Source: CAKQOE01 sp963627215 (GTDB lineage Bacteria > Bacillota > Clostridia > Peptostreptococcales > Anaerovoracaceae). Taken from it: a stretch of 7,607 bases of DNA. The stretch is from NCBI GenBank assembly GCA_963627215.1, contig CAVGAH010000099.1, positions 1 to 7,607 of the forward strand. The letters run 5' to 3'. Position 1 is the stretch's first letter, and each line of letters begins with the position of its first letter. Below are positions 1 through 6,093 of this stretch, in pieces. The translations under genes were made by a program, and so were the position numbers. The notes under the pieces are model-generated. The model searched no databases. It was not told where the DNA came from and worked only from the letters and a program-made list of their open reading frames with translations.

Positions 1-1
1 A

Positions 2-169
2 CTTACAAGCGCAGAGACAAGGATCATAACTCCTAAAAGTGTATATGATGACATTCATAAGTTTATTGAAATGATGGCAGATGAAAATATCGATATAAAG
101 CAATTAGGCATAGAAGGAAGAACAAAAGAAGAAATCTTAAAAGAGCTATCGGAAATGTACATAATATAA
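2..169 (+). CDS. 3' end of an unidentified protein (5' end outside the window)
   Basis: Frame 2 is open from the window edge to a TAA at 167-169 and gives 55 residues. The peptide is rich in Lys, Glu and Ile and looks like a soluble helical C-terminus, with segments such as KSVYDDIHKFIEMM and RTKEEILKELSEMY. No catalytic motif, signal peptide or membrane segment is visible, and I do not recognise the family. It ends one base before the antitoxin-like fragment at 171-236 begins. It could be the tail of an intact gene or part of the same decayed region. The case for coding rests only on the open frame and its plausible amino-acid pattern. Confidence 0.5.
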   Translation, partial: LTSAETRIITPKSVYDDIHKFIEMMADENIDIKQLGIEGRTKEEILKELSEMYII

Positions 170-170
170 G

Positions 171-236
171 GTGAAAATGAATGATTCTCTGGATGTGAAT
201 GAAGCTTTTGATGAAATTGAAAAAGATGGTAGTTAG
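171..236 (+). pseudogene. Remnant of a RelB/DinJ-type antitoxin (C-terminal fragment)
   Basis: Reading GTG at 171 gives about 21 residues, including MNDSLDVNEAFDEIEKD, then TAG at 234-236. This lines up without gaps with the C-terminus of the intact antitoxin at about 2814-2882 (MNHSMDVDEAFDELEKED), and much of the DNA is identical as well. The shared sequence fades a few bases past the stop, where the intact locus starts its toxin gene. No N-terminal ribbon-helix-helix part and no toxin follow. A 19-codon ORF could start at ATG 177 after AAGGTG, but expression is doubtful. I read it as the scar of a lost relBE-like module. Confidence 0.6.
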
Positions 237-252
237 CTGTAGAATGAGCCAT

Positions 253-281
253 TTGTAATGCTGCATCCGGCGTGTTATAAT
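253..281 (+). promoter_or_regulatory. Extended -10 promoter for the AAA/PD-(D/E)XK gene
   Basis: A perfect -10 hexamer TATAAT at 276-281 is preceded by TGT, giving an extended -10. TTGTAA at 253-258 matches the -35 consensus at four of six positions, with a 17-base spacer. Transcription would start near 288, so an ATG at 292 would be almost leaderless. This supports the downstream start at 325. Confidence 0.65.
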
Positions 282-324
282 TCCTTAGAAAGTGCATCGT
301 TACGGGAAAGGAGCGGCAGCGGTC

Positions 325-1992
325 ATGGCGGTAAATATTTCTGTCGGAATATCGGAATTTTCTGAGATACGTAAAAACGGATATTATTATATTGACAAAA
401 CAGGCCTAATAGAAGAGCTTGTGAAAAACAGCGGTGCAAAGGTCACGCTCATCACGCGTCCGCGCCGTTTCGGTAAAACGATGGCTATGAACATGCTTGC
501 TGAATTTTTTGATATACGAAAAGACAGCAGACAGCTGTTTGAAGGACTGAATATCTTGCAAAATAAGGATGTCTGCAGCGAATGGATGAATAAATGGCCG
601 GTGCTGTTTATATCGTTTAAGCGCGTAGACGGACTGAATTTTCGGGATGCTTACGCCATGCTGTGCTCTGTCGTGACTGAGATATGCGCTGAGCATAAAT
701 ACATTCTCGACAGTGATGGAATTTCAGAATATGACCGGAAAACACTGGAAAATATAATCGACCAGAGCGCAAGCGTTACAGAGATAAAGAACAGCATAAT
801 GTCGCTGACAAGAGCGATGGAGATATATTACGGAAAGCCTGTCATCCTCATAATGGACGAATACGACGTTCCCGTTGCAAAGGCTGAAGCTAACGGGTAT
901 TATGCTGAGATGCTCGATATCATGAAGGGTATAATGCAGTCGCTCAAGGATAATCAGGCGCTGCGCTTCGCAGTAGTGACCGGCTGCTTAAAAATCGCTA
1001 AGGAAAGCATATTTACAGGAACTAATAATTTTCTTTCCGATACTATAAGCAATTCGCGACTCAATGAATATTTTGGCTTTACCGGGAATGAAGTCGATAA
1101 GCTCCTTGAAGATACAGGCACAACGGCTCACGACGACGACATAAGAGCATGGTATGACGGTTATCGCTTCGGGGATATTGACATATATTGCCCACGGGAT
1201 GTTATGAACTATGTGCGCGACCTGCAGCATGATCCTGAGGCGCGTCCGGCGGGCTACTGGAAAAATACGAGCGACAATGCGATAATACGCTCATTTATAG
1301 AGCATTCCGGGGCATCAGTAACAAAAAAACTGGAAACACTGCTTTCAGGCGGATATATATTGCAGAGGCTGGATGAAGATCTCACATATGACTATCTGCA
1401 TTCATCTGAGGATAATCTCTGGAGCATCCTGTATCTGACCGGATACCTTACAAAAATGAAAAATGAACTTGTGCAGGAAAATATCCCGACAGATATCTCA
1501 GCGCTTAAAATACCGAACGCAGAGATAAAAGAAATATTTCAGACTACGATAATGAAATGGTTTGATGACAGCGCAAGAGCATGGAACAGACAGAAGCTGT
1601 TTGACGCAGTATGGAGCACAGACAGCGAACAGCTGACATCTGAGATGACCGCGCTGCTCAGAAAGACTATAAGCTATCACGATTACAAAGAAGACTTTTA
1701 CCACGCGTTCCTCGCAGGAATATTCGCCGGAGCCGGCTACATCGTTGAGTCAAACAAAGAACACGGCGAAAGCAGAAGCGACGTAGTAGTAAGCGACCCC
1801 GTAAACGCACGCATAGCGATATTTGAAGTAAAGTACTCAGCCGCACTGGAAAAAATGCCGGCAGCCTGCGACGCAGCACTGCGTCAGATAGACGAGCGCA
1901 TGTATGCAGAAGAATATAAAGACGAATACGATACAATAATATGTTATGGCGTGTCTTTCTTTAAGAAGCGCTGTCTGGTGAAGGTGAAATGA
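325..1992 (+). CDS. AAA-ATPase-like protein with C-terminal PD-(D/E)XK nuclease domain
   Basis: A 555-residue protein of the AAA-ATPase_like/PDDEXK_9 (DUF1703) architecture. The N-terminus carries the family hallmark YYYIDKT, then a P-loop RPRRFGKT at residues 45-52 and a Walker B ending in Asp178-Glu179 (ILIMDEYD). VVTGCLKIAKESIFTG matches the conserved sensor region after it. The C-terminal nuclease-like fold shows Asp486 and Glu501-x-Lys503 (SDVVV, then FEVKYS), a complete PD-(D/E)XK signature. No membrane segment is seen. The start at 325 is chosen because AAAGGAG at 307-313 lies 11 bases upstream; the in-frame ATG at 292 lacks a ribosome site and sits next to the predicted transcription start. 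The nucleotidyltransferase gene follows after 33 bases, probably in the same transcript. The family is common in gut anaerobes and has no settled function; a mobile-element or defence role is inference only. Confidence 0.9.
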   Translation: MAVNISVGISEFSEIRKNGYYYIDKTGLIEELVKNSGAKVTLITRPRRFGKTMAMNMLAEFFDIRKDSRQLFEGLNILQNKDVCSEWMNKWPVLFISFKRVDGLNFRDAYAMLCSVVTEICAEHKYILDSDGISEYDRKTLENIIDQSASVTEIKNSIMSLTRAMEIYYGKPVILIMDEYDVPVAKAEANGYYAEMLDIMKGIMQSLKDNQALRFAVVTGCLKIAKESIFTGTNNFLSDTISNSRLNEYFGFTGNEVDKLLEDTGTTAHDDDIRAWYDGYRFGDIDIYCPRDVMNYVRDLQHDPEARPAGYWKNTSDNAIIRSFIEHSGASVTKKLETLLSGGYILQRLDEDLTYDYLHSSEDNLWSILYLTGYLTKMKNELVQENIPTDISALKIPNAEIKEIFQTTIMKWFDDSARAWNRQKLFDAVWSTDSEQLTSEMTALLRKTISYHDYKEDFYHAFLAGIFAGAGYIVESNKEHGESRSDVVVSDPVNARIAIFEVKYSAALEKMPAACDAALRQIDERMYAEEYKDEYDTIICYGVSFFKKRCLVKVK

Positions 1993-2025
1993 AACTATTT
2001 TTGAGCGGAAGGAGATAATAAAACT

Positions 2026-2307
2026 ATGAGCATTGAAAAAATCAAAAAAGCTGTAGCGGCTCTTGTAGATGAGTACGATATATCAAAAGTAATACTTTTT
2101 GGCTCGCGTACATCAGGACATGATCGTGCGGACAGCGATATAGACCTTATAGTTGAATTTTCAAAGCCGGTCTCGCTTCTTAGATTATCCGCATTAAAAA
2201 ACAGACTTGAAGAAAGTACAGGCCTCAGCGTTGATATAATCCATGGCCCGCTTCGTGACGATGATATGATAGAAATAGATGATGAGGTAGTGCTTTATGC
2301 AGCGTAG
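2026..2307 (+). CDS. MntA-type minimal nucleotidyltransferase (antitoxin-like)
   Basis: A 93-residue DNA polymerase beta-like minimal nucleotidyltransferase. The signature GSX10DXD is intact: Gly26-Ser27, then Asp38 and Asp40 (SDIDL), with a plausible third carboxylate at Asp71 in VDIIHG. Known proteins of this type (MntA of HEPN/MNT systems) modify the HEPN RNase toxin with nucleotides and so neutralise it. The size and all visible motifs fit a full-length active enzyme. GGAAGGAG at 2007-2014 lies 11 bases before the ATG. It follows the AAA/nuclease gene closely and precedes a terminator. The HEPN toxin gene that normally overlaps its 3' end is present only as a broken stub, so the enzyme appears orphaned or may act on something else. 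Confidence 0.85.
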   Translation: MSIEKIKKAVAALVDEYDISKVILFGSRTSGHDRADSDIDLIVEFSKPVSLLRLSALKNRLEESTGLSVDIIHGPLRDDDMIEIDDEVVLYAA

Positions 2308-2367
2308 GGATAAAATTACGATTCGCTTCAGAATATATTAATTGAAGATGAAAATACAGAAAAATAA
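2297..2367 (+). pseudogene. Stub of a HEPN (DUF86-like) toxin gene, frameshifted
   Basis: An ATG at 2297 overlaps the end of the nucleotidyltransferase gene, the usual arrangement for an MNT/HEPN pair, and reads MQRRDKIT before reaching a TAA at 2339-2341. Shifting frame at about 2320-2326 gives LQNILIEDENTEK and a TAA at 2365-2367. Joined, the two pieces resemble the first helix of DUF86-type HEPN proteins (a start such as RRDK followed by a Gln-x-Ile-Leu helix). The catalytic RX4-6H region is wholly absent because a terminator begins at 2375. The stretch is short, so the assignment leans on position as much as on sequence. Confidence 0.45.
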
Positions 2368-2374
2368 AACAAAG

Positions 2375-2429
2375 ACCGCCGCTCAGGCATCTGAAATAAA
2401 ATCAGGTGCGGAGCGGCGGTAATTTTTTT
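2375..2429 (+). terminator. Rho-independent terminator after the nucleotidyltransferase unit
   Basis: The arms ACCGCCGCTC (2375-2384) and GAGCGGCGGT (2411-2420) pair perfectly. An inner stem of about GCATCTGA with TCAGGTGC continues it with a G-U pair. AATTTTTTTA follows directly. It ends the transcript begun at about 288 and isolates the antitoxin-toxin pair downstream. Confidence 0.85.
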
Positions 2430-2463
2430 AAGCGCAGTGCATCAGGCTCAACACTGGATGCGT

Positions 2464-2489
2464 GCTGCAGGCCCGGTGACGGGCGCAAC
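2464..2489 (+). repeat. 26-base direct repeat, left copy, upstream of the relBE-like pair
   Basis: Identical over 26 bases to 3239-3264. It contains a small hairpin GCCCG-GTGA-CGGGC (2471-2484) with a GNRA-type loop, and outer TGC/GCA pairing is possible with a two-base bulge. It lies between the terminator and the promoter of the toxin-antitoxin pair and belongs to the wider GC-hairpin family of this window. Confidence 0.85.
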
Positions 2490-2517
2490 GCTATATTAGA
2501 ATCTATTTGTGCATCTG

Positions 2518-2551
2518 TTGTATTGCTGTTTGCGTCACTTTATGATATTAT
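2518..2551 (+). promoter_or_regulatory. Candidate promoter of the antitoxin-toxin operon
   Basis: Two overlapping options, each with a 17-base spacer: TTGTAT (2518-2523) with TATGAT (2541-2546), and TTGCTG (2523-2528) with TATTAT (2546-2551). Each -10 matches five of six consensus bases while the -35 elements are weak. Either would give a short leader ending at the AAAGGCGG ribosome site. Autorepression by the antitoxin is expected for the family, but no clear operator is seen. Confidence 0.5.
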
Positions 2552-2576
2552 TCAAAATAGAAAGGCGGTACAGTGT

Positions 2577-2882
2577 ATGGCAGTAAAGACAGCAAATGTA
2601 AATTTAAGGATGCGGGTAAATATTAAGGAAGAGGCGGAGGCGATACTTGACCGCCTGGGAATACCTCGTTCCGTAGCTATTGATATGTATTACAGACAGA
2701 TAATCGCTCACAATGGCATCCCGTTTTCGGTAACGCTTCCATCAAATACACCTGCTCGTGATGAAATGACAGATGCACAGTTTAACAGGATGATGATGAT
2801 CGGCATGAAGCAGGCGAAAATGAATCATTCAATGGATGTGGATGAAGCTTTTGACGAACTGGAAAAAGAGGATAAGCTGTGA
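2577..2882 (+). CDS. RelB/DinJ family antitoxin
   Basis: A 101-residue type II antitoxin. The N-terminal part (NVNLRMRVNIKEEAEAILDRLGIPRSVAIDMY, in two pieces at about residues 6-37) is the ribbon-helix-helix DNA-binding and dimerisation region typical of RelB/DinJ. The segment NGIPFSVTLP that follows is also characteristic. The acidic C-terminus (MDVDEAFDELEKED) should wrap the toxin. The start at 2577 has AAAGGCGG at 2561-2568, eight bases upstream. The frame is open farther left to 2406, but that extension runs through the terminator tail and the 26-base repeat and has no antitoxin features. Its TGA overlaps the toxin's GTG start, indicating translational coupling. Its C-terminus matches the remnant at 171-236. 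Confidence 0.9.
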   Translation: MAVKTANVNLRMRVNIKEEAEAILDRLGIPRSVAIDMYYRQIIAHNGIPFSVTLPSNTPARDEMTDAQFNRMMMIGMKQAKMNHSMDVDEAFDELEKEDKL

Positions 2883-3220
2883 AAGCGTATACTGTAAAGG
2901 TTACAATGCAGGCGTATGAGCATTTACGCAATATAAAAAGATATATTGAATATGAACTGTTAGCGCCTGATGCAGCAGCGAATACTCTTAAAGCTCTAAA
3001 GAAAGCCATAAAAAGTCTGAATGTAATGCCCTCAAGAATAAAGCTGACAGATGAAGAACCATGGCATTCAGAAAATATCCGTCGAATGCATGTCAGAAAT
3101 TTTTTTATTTACTTTTGGATAGATGAAGATAATAGTATTGTTCATATAATAGCCGTAATTTATGCGGCTCGAGATCAGAAAACAATTTTTGAATCTGCCA
3201 GGACAGAGGAATATGAATAA
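2879..3220 (+). CDS. RelE/ParE family toxin
   Basis: A 113-residue toxin of the RelE/ParE superfamily, partner of the antitoxin just upstream. It shows the N-terminal beta strand (YTVKVTMQAYEHL), a helical pair at about residues 12-50, the conserved stretch MPSRIKLTDEEPW ending at about residue 62, then RRMHVRNFFIYFWID (about 68-82) and the C-terminal VIYAARD strand (about 93-99). The last two are where the basic and aromatic functional residues usually sit. The start is GTG at 2879 inside the overlapping GTGA, so it depends on coupling to the antitoxin. Whether it cuts mRNA on the ribosome (RelE-like) or poisons gyrase (ParE-like) cannot be decided from sequence by eye. Length and motifs look intact. 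Confidence 0.87.
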   Translation: MKAYTVKVTMQAYEHLRNIKRYIEYELLAPDAAANTLKALKKAIKSLNVMPSRIKLTDEEPWHSENIRRMHVRNFFIYFWIDEDNSIVHIIAVIYAARDQKTIFESARTEEYE

Positions 3221-3238
3221 TTTATTAATAACATAGCC

Positions 3239-3264
3239 GCTGCAGGCCCGGTGACGGGCGCAAC
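3239..3264 (+). repeat. 26-base direct repeat, right copy, downstream of the relBE-like pair
   Basis: Identical to 2464-2489, in the same orientation, beginning 18 bases after the toxin stop codon. It has the same GCCCG-GTGA-CGGGC hairpin, here at 3246-3259. No T-run follows, so it does not look like a normal terminator. The two copies start 775 bases apart and bracket the complete operon. Confidence 0.85.
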
Positions 3265-3274
3265 ATTGGATATT

Positions 3275-3410
3275 TATGAATGAAAAGCGTCAAAAAATGC
3301 AAAAATCATTCGTAAAATCATCATTACCTGCATTTTCAGTAGATAAAATCACGATTTTTATAGTATAATATGAATGAAAAGTGTTAATTTTAGCAAAAAT
3401 CTTTCGTAGA
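3275..3410 (+). repeat. Diverged tandem duplication (94-base period) upstream of the DUF4143-type gene
   Basis: Bases 3275-3316 and 3369-3410 align without gaps and agree at 33 of 42 positions. Both begin TATGAATGAAAAG and both contain GCAAAAATC followed by TTCGTA. Weaker similarity continues to ATAAAA and GATTTTTAT, which in the second copy are the first codons of the gene at 3429. The first copy may therefore be a decayed duplicate of the gene's leader and start. Confidence 0.7.
3364..3369 (+). promoter_or_regulatory. Perfect -10 hexamer upstream of the DUF4143-type gene
   Basis: TATAAT sits about 60 bases before the start codon at 3429, in AT-rich DNA. No good -35 is found at the right distance and there is no TG extension, so promoter activity is uncertain. 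Transcription from here would give a leader of about 53 bases. Confidence 0.4.
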
Positions 3411-3428
3411 GGAGGGCGCTTCTTCATT

Positions 3429-4724
3429 ATGGAAATAAAACGTGATTTTTATCTGAATAAGCTGATAGACAGGAAAAACAACGGGCTGATAAAGGTCATA
3501 ACGGGGATACGCAGGTGCGGTAAATCGTATCTTCTTAACAGAATATTTTATGACCATCTGCGTGAGAGCGGCGTGGATGAGGAACATATAATCCGTTTTG
3601 CCTTCGACTCGGCTGATGACCTGTACATGATAGGCGAAAGTCTTATAAAAGTAGAAAAAGAAAAGCGCGGGGTCGATCCTGAGAAATTTATGGCATATAT
3701 CCGGTCACAGATGACCGATAATAAAATGTATTACCTGCTTCTTGACGAGGTTCAGATGCTGGACTGCTTTGAGTCTGTACTTAACGGATACCTGCGAAAG
3801 GAAAATATGGACGTATTTGTAACAGGAAGCAATGCGAAATTCCTGTCGAAGGATATAATCACAGAGTTTGCCGGGCGCGGTGACGAGATACACATGCAGC
3901 CGCTCAGCTTTTCTGAGTTTATGACAGTGTATGATGGTGATAAATACAGCGGGTTTTCTGAATACATGCTTTACGGAGGGATACCTCTTGTAGTCCTCAG
4001 AAAGGATGCTGCTGATAAGGCGGCTATGCTGCAGAATCTCTTCAGCGAGATATATATCAGGGATATCTATAAAAGGAACAGAGTAAAAAACCGGGCAGAG
4101 CTCGAAGACCTGCTTAACATTTTATCATCTGCGATAGGCTCGCTGACCAATCCTGAAAAGCTGAAAAATACATTCAAGACTGCAAAAAAATCAAAGATAA
4201 CTTCTAATACGATAAGGAAGTATCTCGAATATTTTGAAGATTCATTCTTGATAGAATCGGCGCAGCGCTATGATATTAAAGGAAAAGCGTATATAGAGAC
4301 TCCTAAGAAATACTATTTTTCGGATCTGGGTCTGCGCAACGCAAGAATAAATTTCAGGCAGATAGAGCAGACTCATTCCATGGAGAATGTTATATATAAT
4401 GAGTTAAAAATGCGCGGATACAATGTAGATGTAGGCGTGATCGCCGCGACTGAAAAGGATGCTTCCGGTAAGGCTGTAAGGAAGCAGCTTGAGATAGACT
4501 TTGTATGCAACAAGGGCTCTGCACGGTATTATATCCAGTCAGCATACTCGCTTCCGGATGAAGCAAAAAGGACTCAGGAGATAAGACCTTTCAGGAAGAT
4601 AGATGATTCATTCAAAAAAATAGTGGTCACAAAAGATATGATCCCGGCGTATTATGATGAACACGGTATATTGACGATGAATGTCTATGATTTTCTGTTA
4701 GATGCGCGAAGTCTTGAAAAATAA
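3429..4724 (+). CDS. AAA_14/DUF4143 family NTPase
   Basis: A 431-residue P-loop NTPase. Walker A is GIRRCGKS (residues 26-33), Walker B is LLLDEVQ with Asp106-Glu107, and VFVTGSNAKFLS (about 129-140) is the sensor-1 region. RGDEIHMQPLSFSEF follows, as is usual for the family. The C-terminal DUF4143 region resembles a PD-(D/E)XK fold: Glu355-x-Asp357 in EIDFV, then YIQSAYSL, where Gln370 stands where a nuclease would have Lys. A Gln here is common in this family. The start at 3429 is chosen because AGGAGGG at 3410-3416 lies 12 bases upstream; a GTG at 3381 is in frame but has no such site. It stands alone between the duplicated leader and a terminator. Its cellular role is unknown. Confidence 0.9.
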   Translation: MEIKRDFYLNKLIDRKNNGLIKVITGIRRCGKSYLLNRIFYDHLRESGVDEEHIIRFAFDSADDLYMIGESLIKVEKEKRGVDPEKFMAYIRSQMTDNKMYYLLLDEVQMLDCFESVLNGYLRKENMDVFVTGSNAKFLSKDIITEFAGRGDEIHMQPLSFSEFMTVYDGDKYSGFSEYMLYGGIPLVVLRKDAADKAAMLQNLFSEIYIRDIYKRNRVKNRAELEDLLNILSSAIGSLTNPEKLKNTFKTAKKSKITSNTIRKYLEYFEDSFLIESAQRYDIKGKAYIETPKKYYFSDLGLRNARINFRQIEQTHSMENVIYNELKMRGYNVDVGVIAATEKDASGKAVRKQLEIDFVCNKGSARYYIQSAYSLPDEAKRTQEIRPFRKIDDSFKKIVVTKDMIPAYYDEHGILTMNVYDFLLDARSLEK

Positions 4725-4753
4725 ATATCAAATGTAATAGAATAAAGTAATGG

Positions 4754-4767
4754 CAGCGCCCGCGCTG
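4754..4767. other. Small GC hairpin downstream of the DUF4143-type gene
   Basis: CAGCG (4754-4758) and CGCTG (4763-4767) pair around a CCCG loop. No T-run follows on either strand, so by itself it is a poor terminator. It may add to RNA 3'-end structure for the + strand gene. Confidence 0.35.
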
Positions 4768-4789
4768 TATCAGTACTTAATATGAAAAT

Positions 4790-4813
4790 AACGCGCCCGT
4801 GACCGGGCGCGTT
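4790..4813. terminator. Terminator between convergent genes, best in the minus direction
   Basis: AACGCGCCCG and CGGGCGCGTT form a perfect 10-bp stem around a four-base loop. Read on the minus strand it follows the kinase stop codon by five bases and is followed by ATTTTC, a usable if short T-run. Read on the + strand it is followed by GCTGTTT and could also end the NTPase transcript. Its GC core is related to the hairpins at 2471, 3246 and 6895-6932. Confidence 0.72.
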
Positions 4814-4818
4814 GCTGT

Positions 4819-6093
4819 TTACATAGAAGCCTGAAACCTGAACTCCCCATCATCATAGAAAAATCCATAAACCCCGCCGTACTTATCAACGATAGAGATC
4901 ATACTCTTGACACCGATGCCATGCCCCTTCTCATGAGAAACAGGAACTCCGTTTTCAAATGTCGGCTCACCCGCGCAGCTGTTTGACATATTTATACAGA
5001 GCCTGCTGCTTTTTTCATAGACACGCAGGTCGATGCAGCGGTCTGCAGGCTCAGGCACACGGGCGCAGGCCTTGATGGCATTTTCTATGCCATTGGCAAA
5101 CAGGCTGCAGAGGTCAGCGCTCTGAAACCTCGAAAAATCAGACGTCGAGATCGATATGACCGTAGTGATGTGCTCAGCCTTTGCCTTTTCAACATACGAT
5201 GATAATATCATATTCAGCGTTTCATCGCTGCAGTACCTTATTATCCTGTGCGATTCCAGATCCTCACATATACTGTCCATATATGCAAGCGCTTCATCGA
5301 AGCGCTTTTCGTTTATACAGCTCTGCAGGAAATTCATGTGGTGCCTCAGATCGTGGCGATAAACTGCCGTCTGCTGCTGCGTGCGGTAAAGCTGCGAGAT
5401 CTCCTTCTGCGCCTGTGACGCAGTGATCGAAAGGATGAGATTTTCGCCCTCAGCCCTGTTGCGCTGGTTCGATATCTCAAGTATCAGACAGCTGAGTATG
5501 AAATAAAGCAGTACTATAAAACTGTCAAAGAAATCAACGATAACAGCACCGCCTGTATAAAGCAGGTCTGTATACACCGTAAAGGAGTATTCAAGCACGT
5601 AATACACGAGCGGCAGTATCAAAAACAGCCAGAGAGTAGTCGAGCCCTCGTATTTAAGCTTTACAACATAAGGCGATATGTATTTTATGATCACAAAAAG
5701 CAGCGGTATAGTGACTATAATGGTAGTAACGCTCGATACAGTCGGATCATAGCCGAAAAACGATGAAACGAGCGTACCGATCCACTTGCGCGGCGTACAC
5801 ATCAGATAAGCCGACAGGACCGATATAGCCGATATGTATATGTTTTTACGAAAACAGAACCGCAGTATAAGTATGAGCGGTATGTGTATAAGGAACGGAT
5901 AGCTCTTGTAAAGCATATTACTGTCAGTCACCAGATAAAACAGCGCCTGAGCAACAGAAAATCCGACAAGCGTCAGCACATACGCCCTTTTGTGCTCCCC
6001 AAACGGCAGATCAGCCAGATAAAACGACAGTATTATCCCGAAAAAAAGCACCGCGCCGTAATTAGCAAAATCAAGAAAATCAGAAACGCTCAT
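4819..6093 (-). CDS. AgrC-like GHKL sensor histidine kinase
   Basis: A 424-residue membrane kinase of the AgrC/ComD (HPK10) type. The first 205 residues hold six or seven hydrophobic segments (about 13-29, 38-55, 66-81, 85-99, 119-139, 152-171, 182-205). A linker helix leads to the phosphoacceptor His247 in YRHDLRHH. The GHKL ATP-binding domain shows Asn334, Glu337 and Asn338 in the N box (FANGIENAIKA) and GHGIGVKSM (390-398) as the G box. Known relatives sense secreted peptides and phosphorylate a LytTR regulator. ATG at 6093 is chosen over the preceding in-frame GTG because GAGG lies seven bases upstream. It overlaps the regulator's stop by one base (TGATG), so the two are co-translated. 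No agrB or agrD gene is adjacent, so the signal is unknown. Confidence 0.93.
   Translation of the reverse strand: MSVSDFLDFANYGAVLFFGIILSFYLADLPFGEHKRAYVLTLVGFSVAQALFYLVTDSNMLYKSYPFLIHIPLILILRFCFRKNIYISAISVLSAYLMCTPRKWIGTLVSSFFGYDPTVSSVTTIIVTIPLLFVIIKYISPYVVKLKYEGSTTLWLFLILPLVYYVLEYSFTVYTDLLYTGGAVIVDFFDSFIVLLYFILSCLILEISNQRNRAEGENLILSITASQAQKEISQLYRTQQQTAVYRHDLRHHMNFLQSCINEKRFDEALAYMDSICEDLESHRIIRYCSDETLNMILSSYVEKAKAEHITTVISISTSDFSRFQSADLCSLFANGIENAIKACARVPEPADRCIDLRVYEKSSRLCINMSNSCAGEPTFENGVPVSHEKGHGIGVKSMISIVDKYGGVYGFFYDDGEFRFQASM

Noticed and set aside
292..324. Upstream ATG extending the AAA/PD-(D/E)XK protein by 11 residues
   Set aside because: It lies only a few bases after the predicted transcription start and lacks a ribosome site, while ATG 325 has AAAGGAG at good spacing and fits the family's usual beginning.
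2471..2489. Resemblance of the GTGACGGGCG core to the 3' region of 16S rRNA
   Set aside because: Only about ten bases match and the surrounding rRNA sequence is absent, so it is a coincidence.
2406..2576. 57-codon N-terminal extension of the antitoxin frame
   Set aside because: It overlaps the terminator and the 26-base repeat, has no antitoxin-like sequence, and the ATG at 2577 has its own ribosome site.
2464..3264. Integron cassette with attC-like ends around the toxin-antitoxin pair
   Set aside because: The repeats do not contain paired RYYYAAC and GTTRRRY boxes, and no integrase is visible.
3276..3368. 30-codon ORF beginning MNEKRQKM upstream of the DUF4143-type gene
   Set aside because: There is no ribosome site, and the equivalent frame in the second repeat copy stops after five codons, so it looks like a by-product of the duplication.
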